A stretch of 33,531 nt of DNA from Jimgerdemannia flammicorona (Eukaryota > Mucoromycota > Endogonomycetes > Endogonales > Endogonaceae), in the NCBI GenBank assembly GCA_003990745.1, contig RBNI01000323.1, positions 1 to 33,531 on the forward strand. The letters are read 5' to 3'. The notes under the pieces were generated by a model. The model was not told the DNA's origin. It worked only from the letters and a program-made list of their open reading frames with translations, and did no database searches. Below are positions 10,738-21,488 of the stretch, piece after piece (position 1 is the first letter of the stretch; every line of letters starts with the position of its first letter). Made by a program: the position numbers and the translations under genes.

Positions 10738-12585
10738 GCTTCTGAGGTTCCGTCGTTGAAATTTGCTTACGACAAATCTACTTAGTAATGTAACAAGCCA
10801 CAAGACAACTATATTTGAGGTCGCTACTTTTAATATCTTACTGACTTAAAATTAATCTTGTTATTAATTTTAATATATCACAATTATTAAATGATATAAA
10901 ATTGAGGTAGTTTTTTGACATATGAATTAAGCAGAGGTGAGATAACATTTTAAAAGTAGTTATGGTCAATTTGTAAATTTTAAAAAATAGAAAATTATTT
11001 ATATCAAAATTAAGCTTAATATAGATATTTTTTAAAAAAAAATAAAAAAATAAAATAAAAGAGTTGCTTAGCCTCAATTAATAGGACCACTAGCTTCAAA
11101 TCAATAAGGCTTAATAGCTTGATGGTTTGATTAACTAAAATATTATAATTTAGCTAATATAAATATAGATTATAATAATTTTTAGTCATATCTTAGTTAT
11201 AGTATATTTTTACATCTTTTCTCTAGTCTTTTCTTATCTTTTCCTGAATATTCTACAATGTTCTAGCACCTTCTGAATATTTAGAAATCATCTCTTAACA
11301 CTAAGACTTTATTAGAATATTTTTGTCTTTTTTTAGTATTAAGTATTTTATCTTAACTAATTATAGAACTTTTTTTAAATATTATAGAATTCTATTAGTC
11401 ATCTTTGCTGAGAACTATTTTTTTGACTTTTCTTTTCATTTTTAAGATTCTTCCAGATCCTTCTTTCAGATTTTATATAAATATCCTCTTTCTCTACTTA
11501 AATAAAGCTCAGCTTATTTTTTTTTGAACCTATAAGTATCTCTTTAAGCTACTTTAAGCCTATTAGAACTTTTCAGATTTAGTTATTTTCTCTTAAAGAA
11601 ACTAGAACCATTACACTTAATAGTAGTAGTATAGTTATATTTTGTCTTATTAAGAAACTCTATATAAATTTAAAAACCAGTTAACTGTCTAGTATTTAAA
11701 ACAAATTAAATTAAATTAAATTTATCTCTAATTTAATTTAATTTGAATTGAGGCTCAATTGATTTTAATTCAAATTAAATTGAGGCTCAATTTGATTTGA
11801 TTTAAATTAAATTAAGGTTCAATTTAATTTGATTAGACTCTAATTTGATTTAATTGAATCAAATTAGGCCTCAATTTAATTTAATTTATTTGAGAGCACT
11901 ATAACTATTCAGATCTCTTTACAGTAGATGATATAGATATAGAGATATAGATCAATCTAGAAGAGATGATTACTATTATAGTATATCAGATCTGAAATCT
12001 ATAAATATAATTAGAGTAACAGAAAGTAAGAAGTATAGCTATAGTAGCTCTAAATAAATATTAGATTAAAATAGTTTAAGTAAAAGATAAAGAAACTAAT
12101 AAGTCTGTAGGTAAATATACTTTAATTTAACTTCTATACTCTTCTAAAGACTCTGAGAACTTAAAGAAGATCAATATTCAAGATAATAAATCTACTATAC
12201 TTCTTAGATTAAGTATTTATTATATATATTACAACTTAGTACCTATTGGCTAATATATAATTTAAAATAAATTTCTCACTTTTAAGCTAAATAATAAATA
12301 ACTATAATTACTTAAACTGACTTAAGACATTTAGATAAGATAGATATAAGACTGTTAGTATTCTATAGATATATCTCTAATAAATTAATCATTATCTTTT
12401 TTAAAGATTTTGAGTAATATATTATGTATTATAAAGATCTTGACTATATAATAATAAGTAGATCTCATATTTTTCAACCTCTAAGATTTTATAAGAGTTA
12501 TATTTATATTAGTAAATTATACTAGAAATAGTAATACTATAACTCTGATAGTATAGAAAACTTAGTTATAAACTAACTATTATAT
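10738..12585. other. AT-rich relic DNA with an LTR-like segment
   Basis: Composition drops sharply to AT-rich about 90 bp upstream of the helicase start codon. The stretch 11210-11610 looks like an LTR remnant: a TATA-like TTTATATAAATATCC near 11470, AATAAA near 11504, and an end ACCATTACA near 11604. No partner copy or clear 5' end is visible. From 11900 to 12580 there are faint coding-like stretches with very many stops, probably old retroelement sequence. No intact gene is seen. Confidence 0.5.
11703..11891. repeat. Imperfect palindromic tandem repeat
   Basis: Several copies of TTAATTTAATTTGAATT and AATTGAGGCTCAATT-like units alternate with their reverse complements over about 190 bp. The central GAGGCTC core is nearly self-complementary. 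Function is unknown. Confidence 0.6.
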
Positions 12586-12734
12586 GGGGTATGCTGTAAC
12601 AAAACCAGACAAAGTGAATATTTGATGTCACTTGATTATTTATTTTTGTCACTACTTTGCTTATAACTTTTTAATTATTTAATATTCATCATATAATTTG
12701 ATTAGAGTAAGCAAACTGAAAGTATAACCTAATG
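12586..12734 (+). repeat. Left terminal inverted repeat of the DNA transposon
   Basis: Starts GGGGTATGC, then TGTAACAAAACCAGACAAAG, and stays similar to the right end as far as GTATAACCTAATG (12722-12734). A 33-base run including CTGTAAC is identical to the reverse complement of the right end. Confidence 0.85.
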
Positions 12735-12949
12735 TTCTCTATTTTTATACTTCTCTTAAAGTCTTCACCAATATTAATAGAACTTTGATATATTATAATT
12801 AGGTAGAACATAATTTTTTCAGAAAACATTTCTTCATTTGCATACTATAACTAGATTATTATTAGTAAAATATAAAAATCTGATATATTTCTTTCATTCA
12901 GAACCACCTTAAAGAAAAATAAATATAAATTTATAATAAAAAATATAAT

Positions 12950-14630
12950 TAATAAACTCTAAGAGAGAAACAAAGAATTATTAAATTAAATCAAAAAATT
13001 AAAAGCACCATTACAAGTTAAGCAATTGAATAATAAAGAAATTAAATAAGAGATAATTAAATATTTAGTAGATGGATATATTACTCATAATTCTGATCTA
13101 GCAGTAGTTGATAAAATTGCCCAAATTAATAATGAAGAATATTGACTAAGACTTTGTAAGAATTATCCCACTGAAAGTTCTCAGCAAGGATATATTTACT
13201 TACTTTATCAATATATTCAATATTATTATAATTAATTTAAACACTATAATGAAATAAATAATGCTAAAAAAGATATTTTCTCTACTTTGCAATATTTAGA
13301 TTTAGAGAAAAGTAAGAAAATTATTAAAAAATAATTAGAAGAGGATAAGATAAAAAAGGAACCATTTGAAGAAGGTTGAAGAGAAGAATTCAAAAATAAA
13401 TATAACCTCTATGATATTTCCTTAGAAGATATAGTAAAAGATATTATTGAATAAACTGCAAAAGTTAAAATTAAGCATAAAAGCTTCAAGAAAACTACTA
13501 AGGAACTTTTATTAAATTATTCTGAATTAACAGAAGAGGATATAGAAAATGAAAGAGTTTATTAGTTGAAAAAAGAACTATAAAAATTATTAGAGAAAAT
13601 CAAAAACAGTAAATTAGATAAACTCAATAAAGTTGTTATAAGAATTATAAAGTAGATACTAAAACTCACTTTATCTCTTTTACTGAAATTAGTAAGGAAT
13701 AGAATAATAAAAAAAAAGTATCTTTAAAAGAGAAAATTAGAGATAAGTCAAAATTGTTGAAAAAAGAATATGAGAAAAATGCCATTCAAGAAGCTAAAAT
13801 TAAGGAACTTCAAGCAGAATTATATAAGCAAAAAATATTATTAGCAAAAGAATATAAAAAAAACAAAACACAAAAGATAGAAAAAGAGGACTTATAAAGA
13901 TAATTATATTTATTTAAAAAAGCTTTATCTAAAATACCAAGTAAGTTCAAGGTATTAGAAATAAAAATAAAAAGTAAATTTTTATAATTATCAGAAAAAG
14001 TTAAGACTCAAACTCAAGAAATTATTACTTGGATAGAAGCTAAGACTAAGTAATAGTAAGAGAGTTAATTTACACAATCTTGAAATTAGAAGAATAGAAT
14101 AAAGAGAGTATTATAATTTTTGCTCTTACTTCAAAAACTGTAAAAATCAATCTCTCTGTCAAATTAGAACTTATAGCAAAGTAGTTGGCAAAATAATTGA
14201 AAATGACTATACATGTAAAAACTGTAAAGAAAAGGTTTTAAATGGTAAATTACTCAAATGCAAAAGATTCAGAAGATTAAAAACTAAACTAAATTTTGAC
14301 TTTTAGAGTAATAAATATATTTGCTATTATATTAGACATAATGAAAATATAGAGAAAAAAGAACTTTCACTTTTACTCAATGAATAGATAAGTCAATCAG
14401 AATTTTATGAAAGATAGATAAATACTTTATGAGAGGAAAAAGATCAATTAGCAGTAGAAATAGATACTTATCTCAAAGCCTTGGAAGTTGCTGAAGATTG
14501 GTATAAAAGACAGAAGCAAGACTTATTAGATAGAATAAAGGAGTTAGAAGCTGAAGTAGTAAGATTAAAAAAGCTAACTTCTCAAGAATTAGTCAAGGAA
14601 ATTAATGAGTTAAAAGCCCAATTAGAGTAA
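12950..14630 (+). pseudogene. Lys/Glu-rich coiled-coil protein gene of the transposon (decayed)
   Basis: A coding-like frame with moderate stop density runs rightward from near the left inverted repeat and ends at TAA 14628-14630, convergent with the transposase gene. Visible pieces include VDGYITHNSDLAVVDKIAQI (about 13070), KDIFSTLQYLDLEKSKKII (about 13270), a Cys pair YTCKNCKEKV (about 14210) and a heptad-like KQDLLDRIKELEAEVVRLKK (about 14517) that should form a coiled coil. Most stops are TAA or TAG where Gln fits, or TGA. I do not recognise a family. Its position suggests an accessory or second transposition protein, but that is inference from location only. Confidence 0.5.
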
Positions 14631-14702
14631 TGAAATAGCTAATTTATAACTCAAATCAAGGTTAAAAAGTAATCTTGATTAAAAGTAAAAAAGTAAATAT
14701 TT

Positions 14703-15541
14703 TTATTTATTGATAGTATAAATTGATTTAGGACAAGTAATATCTTTGAATTCATTTTAGACAAAGGGGCAAATATTGTGATAAAGATATTTCTAATATT
14801 TCAATTCCATAGAAGGAGGCACTAGTACTAGAAATAACAAGGTCTTGATTATTTCTATAACTTTTGAAACCTCAGATTTACTACTTTTTAATAGTTTGAA
14901 TTCTTGGAATAGACTATTGGTAATTTCTTATACTTTGATGATATATATCTGGATTTACTCTGGTGAAAAAAATATATTGAAACTTTTGCATACCAGATAG
15001 CTTCTTAAAGTATTAAAATATTGAAAATCATCTCTACTATTATAATACTGTACTTTATTTAATCTGGTAATACTAGACCTTTTTATTATATTGATGATAT
15101 AATCTATATAGTTCATCATGGTTTTGTGATAAAGCCTTTTAATTAGACCAAAACTACCATTATATTTAAATTTGGTATAGTCTGGAATTATGAAGTTTAA
15201 TTCAATACTTTTATAATACCTATAAATTATTAAATACAAATAAACCCAAAGAGTGATATTGTTCTTGTTTTGTCTGCTTGCATTATTACAAGTGATTTTT
15301 AAGTGTCCTTCATCTCAGTTCAATTGCTTAATTCTATTGAAAACTAGGCTAAGTATATCATTCAGACTCTTTCTGAGAAGTTCATTCTTATTAAGAATAT
15401 AATTAATTTACTTGTAGACTACTTCATCTTGAATTCCAACCAAATGTACTTTATAAGTACTAAGATAATACACTTTGCCAATCTGTTGATCAGAATAAGG
15501 CACATAGGCATTTTGGGCTCAGTCATAACTATAATAAGTAA
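14703..15541 (-). pseudogene. Transposase-like gene, C-terminal (catalytic) part
   Basis: The minus strand reads, in one main frame with few stops, a pattern I recognise from a large eukaryotic transposase-like family (I recall the label DUF7869, from memory): YD-stop-AQNAYVPYSDQQIGK, INYILNKNELL, LKITCNNASRQNKNNITLW, IELNFIIPDYTKFKYN and FGLIKRLYHK, ending at CPKSIYTINK and TAA (14705-14703). Family members normally read DNxxGQNKNN and GHTKF. Here the presumed catalytic Asp is Asn and the His is Tyr, so the enzyme is dead. Both changes, and the TGA at 15521-15519 in YD(W)AQ, fit G-to-A or C-to-T mutation. The 5' continuation lies at 24288-25561 beyond element 2. Confidence 0.72.
15538..15541. 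repeat. 4-bp target duplication GTAA, left of element 2
   Basis: GTAA directly precedes the element end and matches 24288-24291. A 4-bp duplication also flanks the solo LTR of the same family. Confidence 0.7.
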
Positions 15542-17084
15542 TATCACATAGTGGTTGCTAAGTCCTTTAAATACACCAGATTCTCTTTAAGGTATATCTC
15601 TTAGACTAACTCAAGTTTATTATAAGCAAGTTCTTATTAGAGTGCCTTCCCAAGGTCTTATAGTCCTCAAACTTCTTATCTTTAAACTGTCTTGTTATCT
15701 CTTAGATTGCTTGCAAGAAAGTGTGTGTATTGTACTAAGAGAAACTGACTTTATTTCAGAGGAAATAAGAGGGATATTTATACAAAATATAATTCAATGG
15801 TTGCTAAGATATAAAGCTAAATATAAATTTCAATAACTAAAATAAAATGCCAGGACAGGAAAAACTGCTAAGTTCCAGGGTCAGTACTGATGGTTATATA
15901 GGTTCAGGATGCTGGTATAATTCAGTGTCATATCAGAATATTAGTGCTGGCATTATTCAGTATTACATCAGAATACTGGTGCTGACATTATTCAGTGTAA
16001 CCAAGGGACTTAGAGCAGAATGTTCAGAACTATGGGGGCTTCATCATCAGAGGTCAGGATGTCTTCAAAGGAGATGAGGTCCACAAATTTATCATTATCA
16101 CACATTTTGTATACTTCACGTGCTTTATTGCACATCTCATGTATATTATGCAAGATGACATCATCACTAATGACATCATCACATTTGGCAGTGGGGAAAT
16201 CGGGGCTCTCTAATCTATGAGGTTCTCTTCCACAAAATAGAGAACAAATGTAGGGTCTTGAGGAGGTCTAATCTGGATGCTTGGGCCTTAGAATACTGAG
16301 ATCAATCCTTATAGAAATTAGTCTGGGTTGTCCTGAAGGATGGGATACCAGAAGTCTTCTACTTCATCACTATTGAGAGTGATAGTAGACTGGGCTTCTG
16401 TAACCACCCTGGCTTCTAGTATATTGATACAGTGGGATAACAGGTCTCTGAAATCTGAGACTCTAATATACTCCAAGTTGGAGATCAACCATGGTGTATG
16501 CCTGAAGATCTGATAGATCTTCTTAGCTGTCCTTGCCTTGCATATATCTATAGGAGTGGCATCTTATAGCTCTTGAGGGCTGGCCTGTAGGAACTTCCAG
16601 CAGAGGAGGTTTTCTATTTTATACTCCTGCCACATTTAGAGATATTCAGTAGCAATGGTGATTCTTGTTTCCATTTCACAGCAGTAGAGGATATAATGAT
16701 AAGGGTCACCAGTACCCAGGTTGATACTAGGAGTCCTTCTTGAGCAGGTCCTCATGGCTCTTCTGATGTCTTGGAATATCCTTTCTTCAATTGAGATACC
16801 TTAGTAGTTCCTTGACCTTAAGGTTTGGCGAGCAGTAGACATTTCATTTGTAGTAAGTCTTTGAGCTATTTTGGAATTAGTGGGTCTTGTTGGTTGCTGC
16901 TACTGTAGTTCCTTGATCCTTCTTTTATATTCCTCAAGATATCTATACTGTGGTCACAATGACTCACAGTTGGTCATCATTGCTCATCTCATATGCTGTA
17001 TAATCTTCTTGTGCTCTAATCTGGTAGCTTGTAAGGAAAGACTATCTCCTGTGCTGATGTCATCATTCTGGGGTCACTGTTATA
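15542..17084 (-). repeat. Element 2 3' LTR
   Basis: 1543 bp, aligning along its length with 22785-24287 and 30407-31924. The family ends are TGTAAC...GTGACA (minus strand); here the first G is A (TATAAC) and the last block reads GTGATA. It contains the LTR reading frame described separately. Confidence 0.92.
16010..16977 (-). pseudogene. LTR-encoded ORF, copy A (3' LTR)
   Basis: Homologue of the frame in copies B and C, from an ATG in ATGACCAACTGTGAG to the conserved LLNILL-stop end. It carries the shared TGA after CESL, a TAG in the Gln run and the shared TAA after QEL-like residues. Its length is not a multiple of three against copies B and C, so it also has a frameshift. See copy C (30852-31817) for the best-preserved version. 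Confidence 0.55.
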
Positions 17085-17095
17085 TCTTTCTCCTG
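17085..17095 (-). promoter_or_regulatory. Polypurine tract of element 2
   Basis: CAGGAGAAAGA on the minus strand lies directly before the 3' LTR start, where plus-strand DNA synthesis is primed in LTR elements. Confidence 0.75.
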
Positions 17096-17448
17096 AATAA
17101 GGATCTTCTTGAGCATCCTTATTCATTGGTCCAGTCCTGAAAAATTTGCTGATCTCATAACCTCTGGCAAGGGGTCAAAAAGTGGTGTTTATGGGCTGGT
17201 ATCTTCTCTTTGTATTTTGGCATAATGGTGAAGGGTTGCTCCTTTCATATAGAGCAAGGGCCTGATTCTGATCTTGACCAATCAGTCGATGGTTCAAACT
17301 CTTCTAGCTTCAAAAGTCTCATGGATGAGTAGTCACTGGTGCCATATCCCTTAGAGAATAGTCTAGACAGATAGCCTGCTAGTCATGGGACATGCTGTTA
17401 TGATTTACAGACTAAAACCTCATGGGTGGTCATCATGTTTTGCTTCTC

Positions 17449-18470
17449 TTATATAGGTTTGTGGTACTTCTTAAGTCTGTTCCTATATACTATGGTAGGC
17501 AGTATGGTCCCTGAGATTTTTCTAAGCCAGAAGGTAGTTTCCTTGATATCTTGTATATAGAAGGGTCCTTCCCATTTGGGCTCCAGTTTTTGTGACCATG
17601 AGGCTTCTACTATATTTTGATATAGTAGGACCTTTTCTCCAATTTGGATGAGTTCTAGGATCTTGTAATTCTTTTCCACATTCTTCCTTGTCAGCACTTA
17701 TGACTTGATAATGTAATCTTCAGTCTTCTTCCTGATTTGGTGTAGTCTCCAGATTTCTATATCAACCCATCTCTAAGTTAGGTCTAGATTTGTGACTGAG
17801 GTTCCATCAGAATCTTCTTCTCTGAAGAGCAGTTCTCTTGGGGTAAAGTGTGTGCTCTGTGATCATATATCTTATAGGACAGAGAGGGTAGTTGGGAGAT
17901 AGTTATCTCAATTCTCATATGTCTCTGAGATCTTCACCAAGATGTTCTTGAGGGTCTTGTTGGTTCTCTCTGTCTGTCCATTTTCTTGAGGATGGTACAT
18001 GGTGGTCTTGATGTGCTGGATCTTATATTTCTGATATATTATCTCATGGAATCCATTGATAAATTCTGTGCTACAGTCTGTTGTAATTTGCTTTGGTGTC
18101 TTATAGCAGCAGATGATTTCTTGATACAGGAAGTCAGCTATAGAGAGGGCATTGGCTTCTTATAATGCTCCTACTTCTATCTATTTAGTAAAGAGGTCTA
18201 CAATAACTATAATATAGTGGTTTCCTGATAGTGTTACTAGTAGTGGCCCAATAATATCCATTGCAATATAGTGGAAGAGGATAGGTTCAATTCTTGATGA
18301 TCTGAGTATCTGGTCTTGCTGATATAATTTCTGTTTTTAGTACTTACTATACCTTTTGACAAATTGGCACAGGTCTTCTTTCATCTTGGGCTACTACATG
18401 GTTCTTCTTACCTTATCATATATATTAGTTCCTCCTAGGTGTCCTTGCTCATATACTTCCTTCATTACTT
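17449..18470 (-). pseudogene. pol: Element 2 integrase with GPY/F module
   Basis: Integrase inserts element cDNA into the genome. From the N-terminus: a degenerate zinc-binding region (GHLGGTNIYDKVRRTM, then DLCQFVKRY with the second Cys lost); core AMDIIGPL near 18255 and IVDLFTK; second Asp in TTDCSTEFINGF near 18075; catalytic Glu in MYHPQENGQTERTNKTL near 17975. The DDE triad is therefore present. The C-terminus has the GPY/F pattern (KWEGPFYI near 17560, NRLKKYHK near 17455) that follows the core in Ty3/Gypsy integrases. No chromodomain is visible. Several TAG/TAA stops interrupt the frame, mostly at Gln or Trp positions. Confidence 0.88.
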
Positions 18471-18699
18471 AATACTTCTTATGTTCAGGTATTATTAGCT
18501 TTCCTCCTTTTCTGAGTGTAGTATTGTCTAGTTCAAACTGTTTCCAAGTCCAGTTGATGATAGTGATTGTCCAGGGTTTGAGGTGGTTGAGCATTTTCTG
18601 CTGCCCAAGGTAGCTAATTAATCCATAGTATAGCTCCTTATTCATATTGAATAATCTTGATGAGGGTATTTCAGGGTGTCCTTGAGAGTGCATCAGCAT

Positions 18700-19080
18700 T
18701 GGTATTGGTTCTTCCTGAGTAGTGCTTGACAGTACAGTCATACTCTTGCAGCCTGTAGATCCATCTGGCATATATTCCTTTGGGATTCAGAGTGTGGAAT
18801 AGCCAGGCAAGAGTGGAATGATCTATTTGAATAGTGAAGTATTTCCTGGCTAGGTAGTAGTGGAACTTGTCTACTGCCCAAACTACTGCTAAGCATTCAA
18901 GCTTGCATGACTTGTAGTTCTGTTCTGCTCTATAGATACCTCAGCTTACATAGGAGATGACATATTCATGTCCATCTTTCTTCTGAGCTAGGACTGCTCC
19001 AAGTCTTATAGTACTTGCATCTGTCTGCAGGATGAATTTTAGATTCCAATCTGGTCTTCTGAGGATAGGTGCTTGGGTCA
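18700..19080 (-). pseudogene. pol: Element 2 RNase H domain
   Basis: Degrades the RNA strand of the RNA:DNA hybrid. Recognised by LQTDAST.RLGAVLAQ near 19000, KLECLAVVWAVDKFHYYLA near 18880, QIDHSTLAWL near 18820 and the closing GRTNTNADALSR near 18700. Here the conserved Trp of VVWAVDKF is still TGG. It is in frame with RT over much of its length, with a few stops. Confidence 0.9.
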
Positions 19081-19274
19081 ACCTGGTCTTGAGTTTATTG
19101 AAGATTTCTTAGTATTCCTTGGTCCATTTGAATTTGGTTTCCTTCTTCAGTAGCTCATAGATAGGTGCTATAATATTGGAGTATCCTTTGATGAATCTTC
19201 TGTAGTAGCTAGCCAGTCTAAGGAAGGCATGGACTTCTGTGATTGTTCTGGGTCTTGGGTAGGCTGCAATAGCC

Positions 19275-19847
19275 TCAATCTTCATAGAGTCTGTGTGGAT
19301 TCTGGTCTAGTTGATGAGGTGTCCTAGATAGGCAATTTCTTAAGCTGCAAACTTGCATTTTTTTGGGCTTGATATAGTGGCCATGCTCCTTGAGCTTCTT
19401 GAGAGCTAGCTGTATGTAATTGATATGTTTCTGTACAGTATTGCTGAAGATGATCACATTATTAACATAGATAAAGAGCTATTTTCCAATCTCGTTACTG
19501 AAGACTCTGTTTATCATTCACTGAAAACTTGCTGGGGCATTGTACATTCTAAATGACATTTACAGATAGATATAGGTGGCATCAGGTGTGATAAAGGCTG
19601 ATTTCTCACTGGCATCTTGAGTGAGACCAATCTGATGGAAGTCTGAGAACAGATCCAAGGTGATGTAGTATTTAGCTTTACTTCCAAGAGTGGTAAGGAT
19701 TTCTTGAATATTTGATAAGAGCTGCCTATCCTTCTTGGTGATGACATTGAGCTTCCTGTAGTTAATACAGAGTCTTGGCACAAACTCTCCAGGCTTGCTT
19801 CCTTTCTTCAGGACAAGAATAATGGGTGAGGCCCAGGGGCTGATAGC
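19275..19847 (-). pseudogene. pol: Element 2 reverse transcriptase core (inactivated)
   Basis: Continues from the 300-codon open frame upstream. Motifs: SPWASPIILVLKKG, PRLCINYRKLN, a FITPDATYIYL block, NAPASFQ, then IYVNNVIIFS at about 19470-19448. The catalytic Asp-Asp of YVDD has become Asn-Asn through two GAT-to-AAT changes, so polymerase activity is lost. Stops after GIIK (TAA), YIYL (TAA), SFQ (TGA for the expected Arg) and IGK (TAG) also interrupt it. Confidence 0.92.
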
Positions 19848-20750
19848 TTACTTGATGATTCCAGCTTCTTCTATTTCCTTGAGTTCTGCTTGCAGCCATT
19901 CTCTGTAGGCAGGTGGTATGGATCTGGCTTTCTGGTAGATGGGCTTAGTATCACCAGTGTCAACTTTGTGGTAGTACTTGAGTTCTTGATTGTGGATATC
20001 TCTAAAGTCTGTAGCAAGTACTCCTTCATTCTGATGCAGAATCTTGAGAAGTTGTTCCTCTAGGGGAAAGTTTTCTCCAATGGTATATGTATGCTTATTC
20101 TGGTCCTTGTCTTTCTTGTGCTCAAGTTTGGTAATCTTGATAGCAATATAGGCTCCTCTTCCAGTAGATTTAAAGTCTTGTTCTCCTCTCTTGGTCTTGA
20201 TGAGTTCAATGGCTTCAATGATCTTGGGTTTCTTGATTTCATGGATCAGTATCTGGCCAATCCTATTATGCTTCTTGACTTCAAATGGGGTAGTGGGGTT
20301 GTGATTTCTGACTATGAGGAAGATCTCACCAGTGTAATCAGGGTCAATTACTCCTCCTTCAACTGAGATTTCAGATTTGGTCAGACTGCTCCTAGTTTTG
20401 ATAATTCTGATATGGTTTTCTGGTAACTTGACTCCTATTCCAGTGCCAAGTAGGGTGGTGGTCTGTGGTTCGAGGGTAGCATCTTGAATGTTGACAAGGT
20501 CCATTTCTATAGCTCCTTCAGTTTTGTATTCTGAGATCTTGGCTTTAGGGTGAAACTTCTTGACTTTGAGGGTGATATCTGGTTCTTGTTCCTCCTCATC
20601 ATTACTGTCAGCCTGAAGCTCTGGGGGCTGGTCATTTTCTTTGGCTTTCCTTTTTGCTTTGGCAGCTTCTTGCTCATGTTTCTGTTGGCAGATTTTTCTG
20701 ACTTCACTGATACAGAACCAGCAGTCATTCAGGTGTTCAGAGCAGTACAT
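19848..20750 (-). pseudogene. Element 2 dUTPase-like domain and N-terminal RT linker, still open
   Basis: The longest open frame in the window (300 codons). After a Glu/Lys-rich start it carries a dUTPase-like fold signature: EGAIEMDLVNI (motif 1, about 20519), IRIIKTRSSLTK (motif 2, about 20410), VEGGVIDPDYTGEIF (motif 3, about 20360, catalytic Asp kept), HNRIGQILIHEI (motif 4, about 20270) and RGEQDFKSTGRG (motif 5, about 20180). The motif 1 Gly is Glu, and motif 5 lacks the usual Gly-Gly-Phe, so activity is doubtful. The last 80 residues lead into RT (DTKPIYQKARSIPPAYREWL). Here the dUTPase follows the protease, unlike in element 1. Confidence 0.85.
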
Positions 20751-21488
20751 TCTAGTACCATAGGGGTATCTTCCTTGAGGGGCATAGCCATCAATGATCT
20801 TATTATATCACTGCTCATCTGTGAGCTTGGGTGTCTTGTTCTTGTTCTTATTTACTGAGTATATGAAGACTTCTGTATCCTCCTCATCTCCTTCCTCCAT
20901 GTCAGGTAAGACTTCTTTGTGGACATTGATAGAGACTTATACCTTTCTTCCTCTATAGTTGATCTGTATCTTCTGGACATTGAGGTCAATAATGGCCTTG
21001 GCCTTGTGAAGCCATTGGTTGCTAATGAGGATGTCATAGTTGGTGGCACTTGTAACAATCACATCTACTGGGATGGTAGCTCCTCCAATCTTGATGGGGA
21101 CTTCTCAGATTTTGCCAAGGAGGGTAGCTCGTATACTATCTGCTGTAATATAAACTATCTTGATGGACTCTTTAATATCCCAGCCTAGGCAGTCAATTGC
21201 CTTCTTGCTCATAAGGCATCCTCCTGCACTGGTATCAATGATGGCATCAAAGATACAGTCTTTGATCTAACATAGGGTATAGGCTGATGTCTTATGCTGG
21301 TCTTTGGATTTTTCACCTGAGTTTTTAGATTCTTCCTGTGCATTATGAGCTTCTACAATCTTATACTCTTGATTCTTGGTAATAGTTGTAAGTTCTACTC
21401 TCAACTGCTATCTGAAGGCAGGGACTTTGGCTAGCTGTCCAAAAGTAGCATTGACCTTCTGTTCCTTGAGGTCCTTGTAGATATCATA
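20751..21488 (-). pseudogene. Element 2 aspartic protease region
   Basis: The protease that matures Gag and Pol. The active-site stretch CIFDAIIDTSAGGCLMSKKA lies at about 21265-21205; DTSA stands where DTGA or DSGA is usual. It is followed by VTSATNYDILISNQWL near 21050, matching the ILG.xWL block at the end of Ty3 proteases, and AIIDLNVQKI. Stops at about 21479, 21410, 21270, 21106, 20933 and 20809 interrupt the frame. Confidence 0.8.

Noticed and set aside
12586..12734. Reading the TGTAAC start as an LTR of a plus-strand retroelement
   Set aside because: The partner copy at 29037-29173 is inverted and similarity starts earlier, at GGGG. No primer binding site or gag-pol follows. Inverted ends of a DNA transposon fit better.
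14212..14280. CKNCKEKV...LKC in the coiled-coil gene as a zinc knuckle
   Set aside because: Cys spacing does not match CCHC and no His is placed correctly; at most an eroded zinc-binding patch.
14740..14790. Plus-strand FILDKGANIVIK resembling a retropepsin active site (D-S/T-G-A)
   Set aside because: It lies antisense to the end of the transposase-like gene (CPFV, stop, NEFKDITCPK), which explains the sequence better; no further protease or RT motifs follow in the plus frame.
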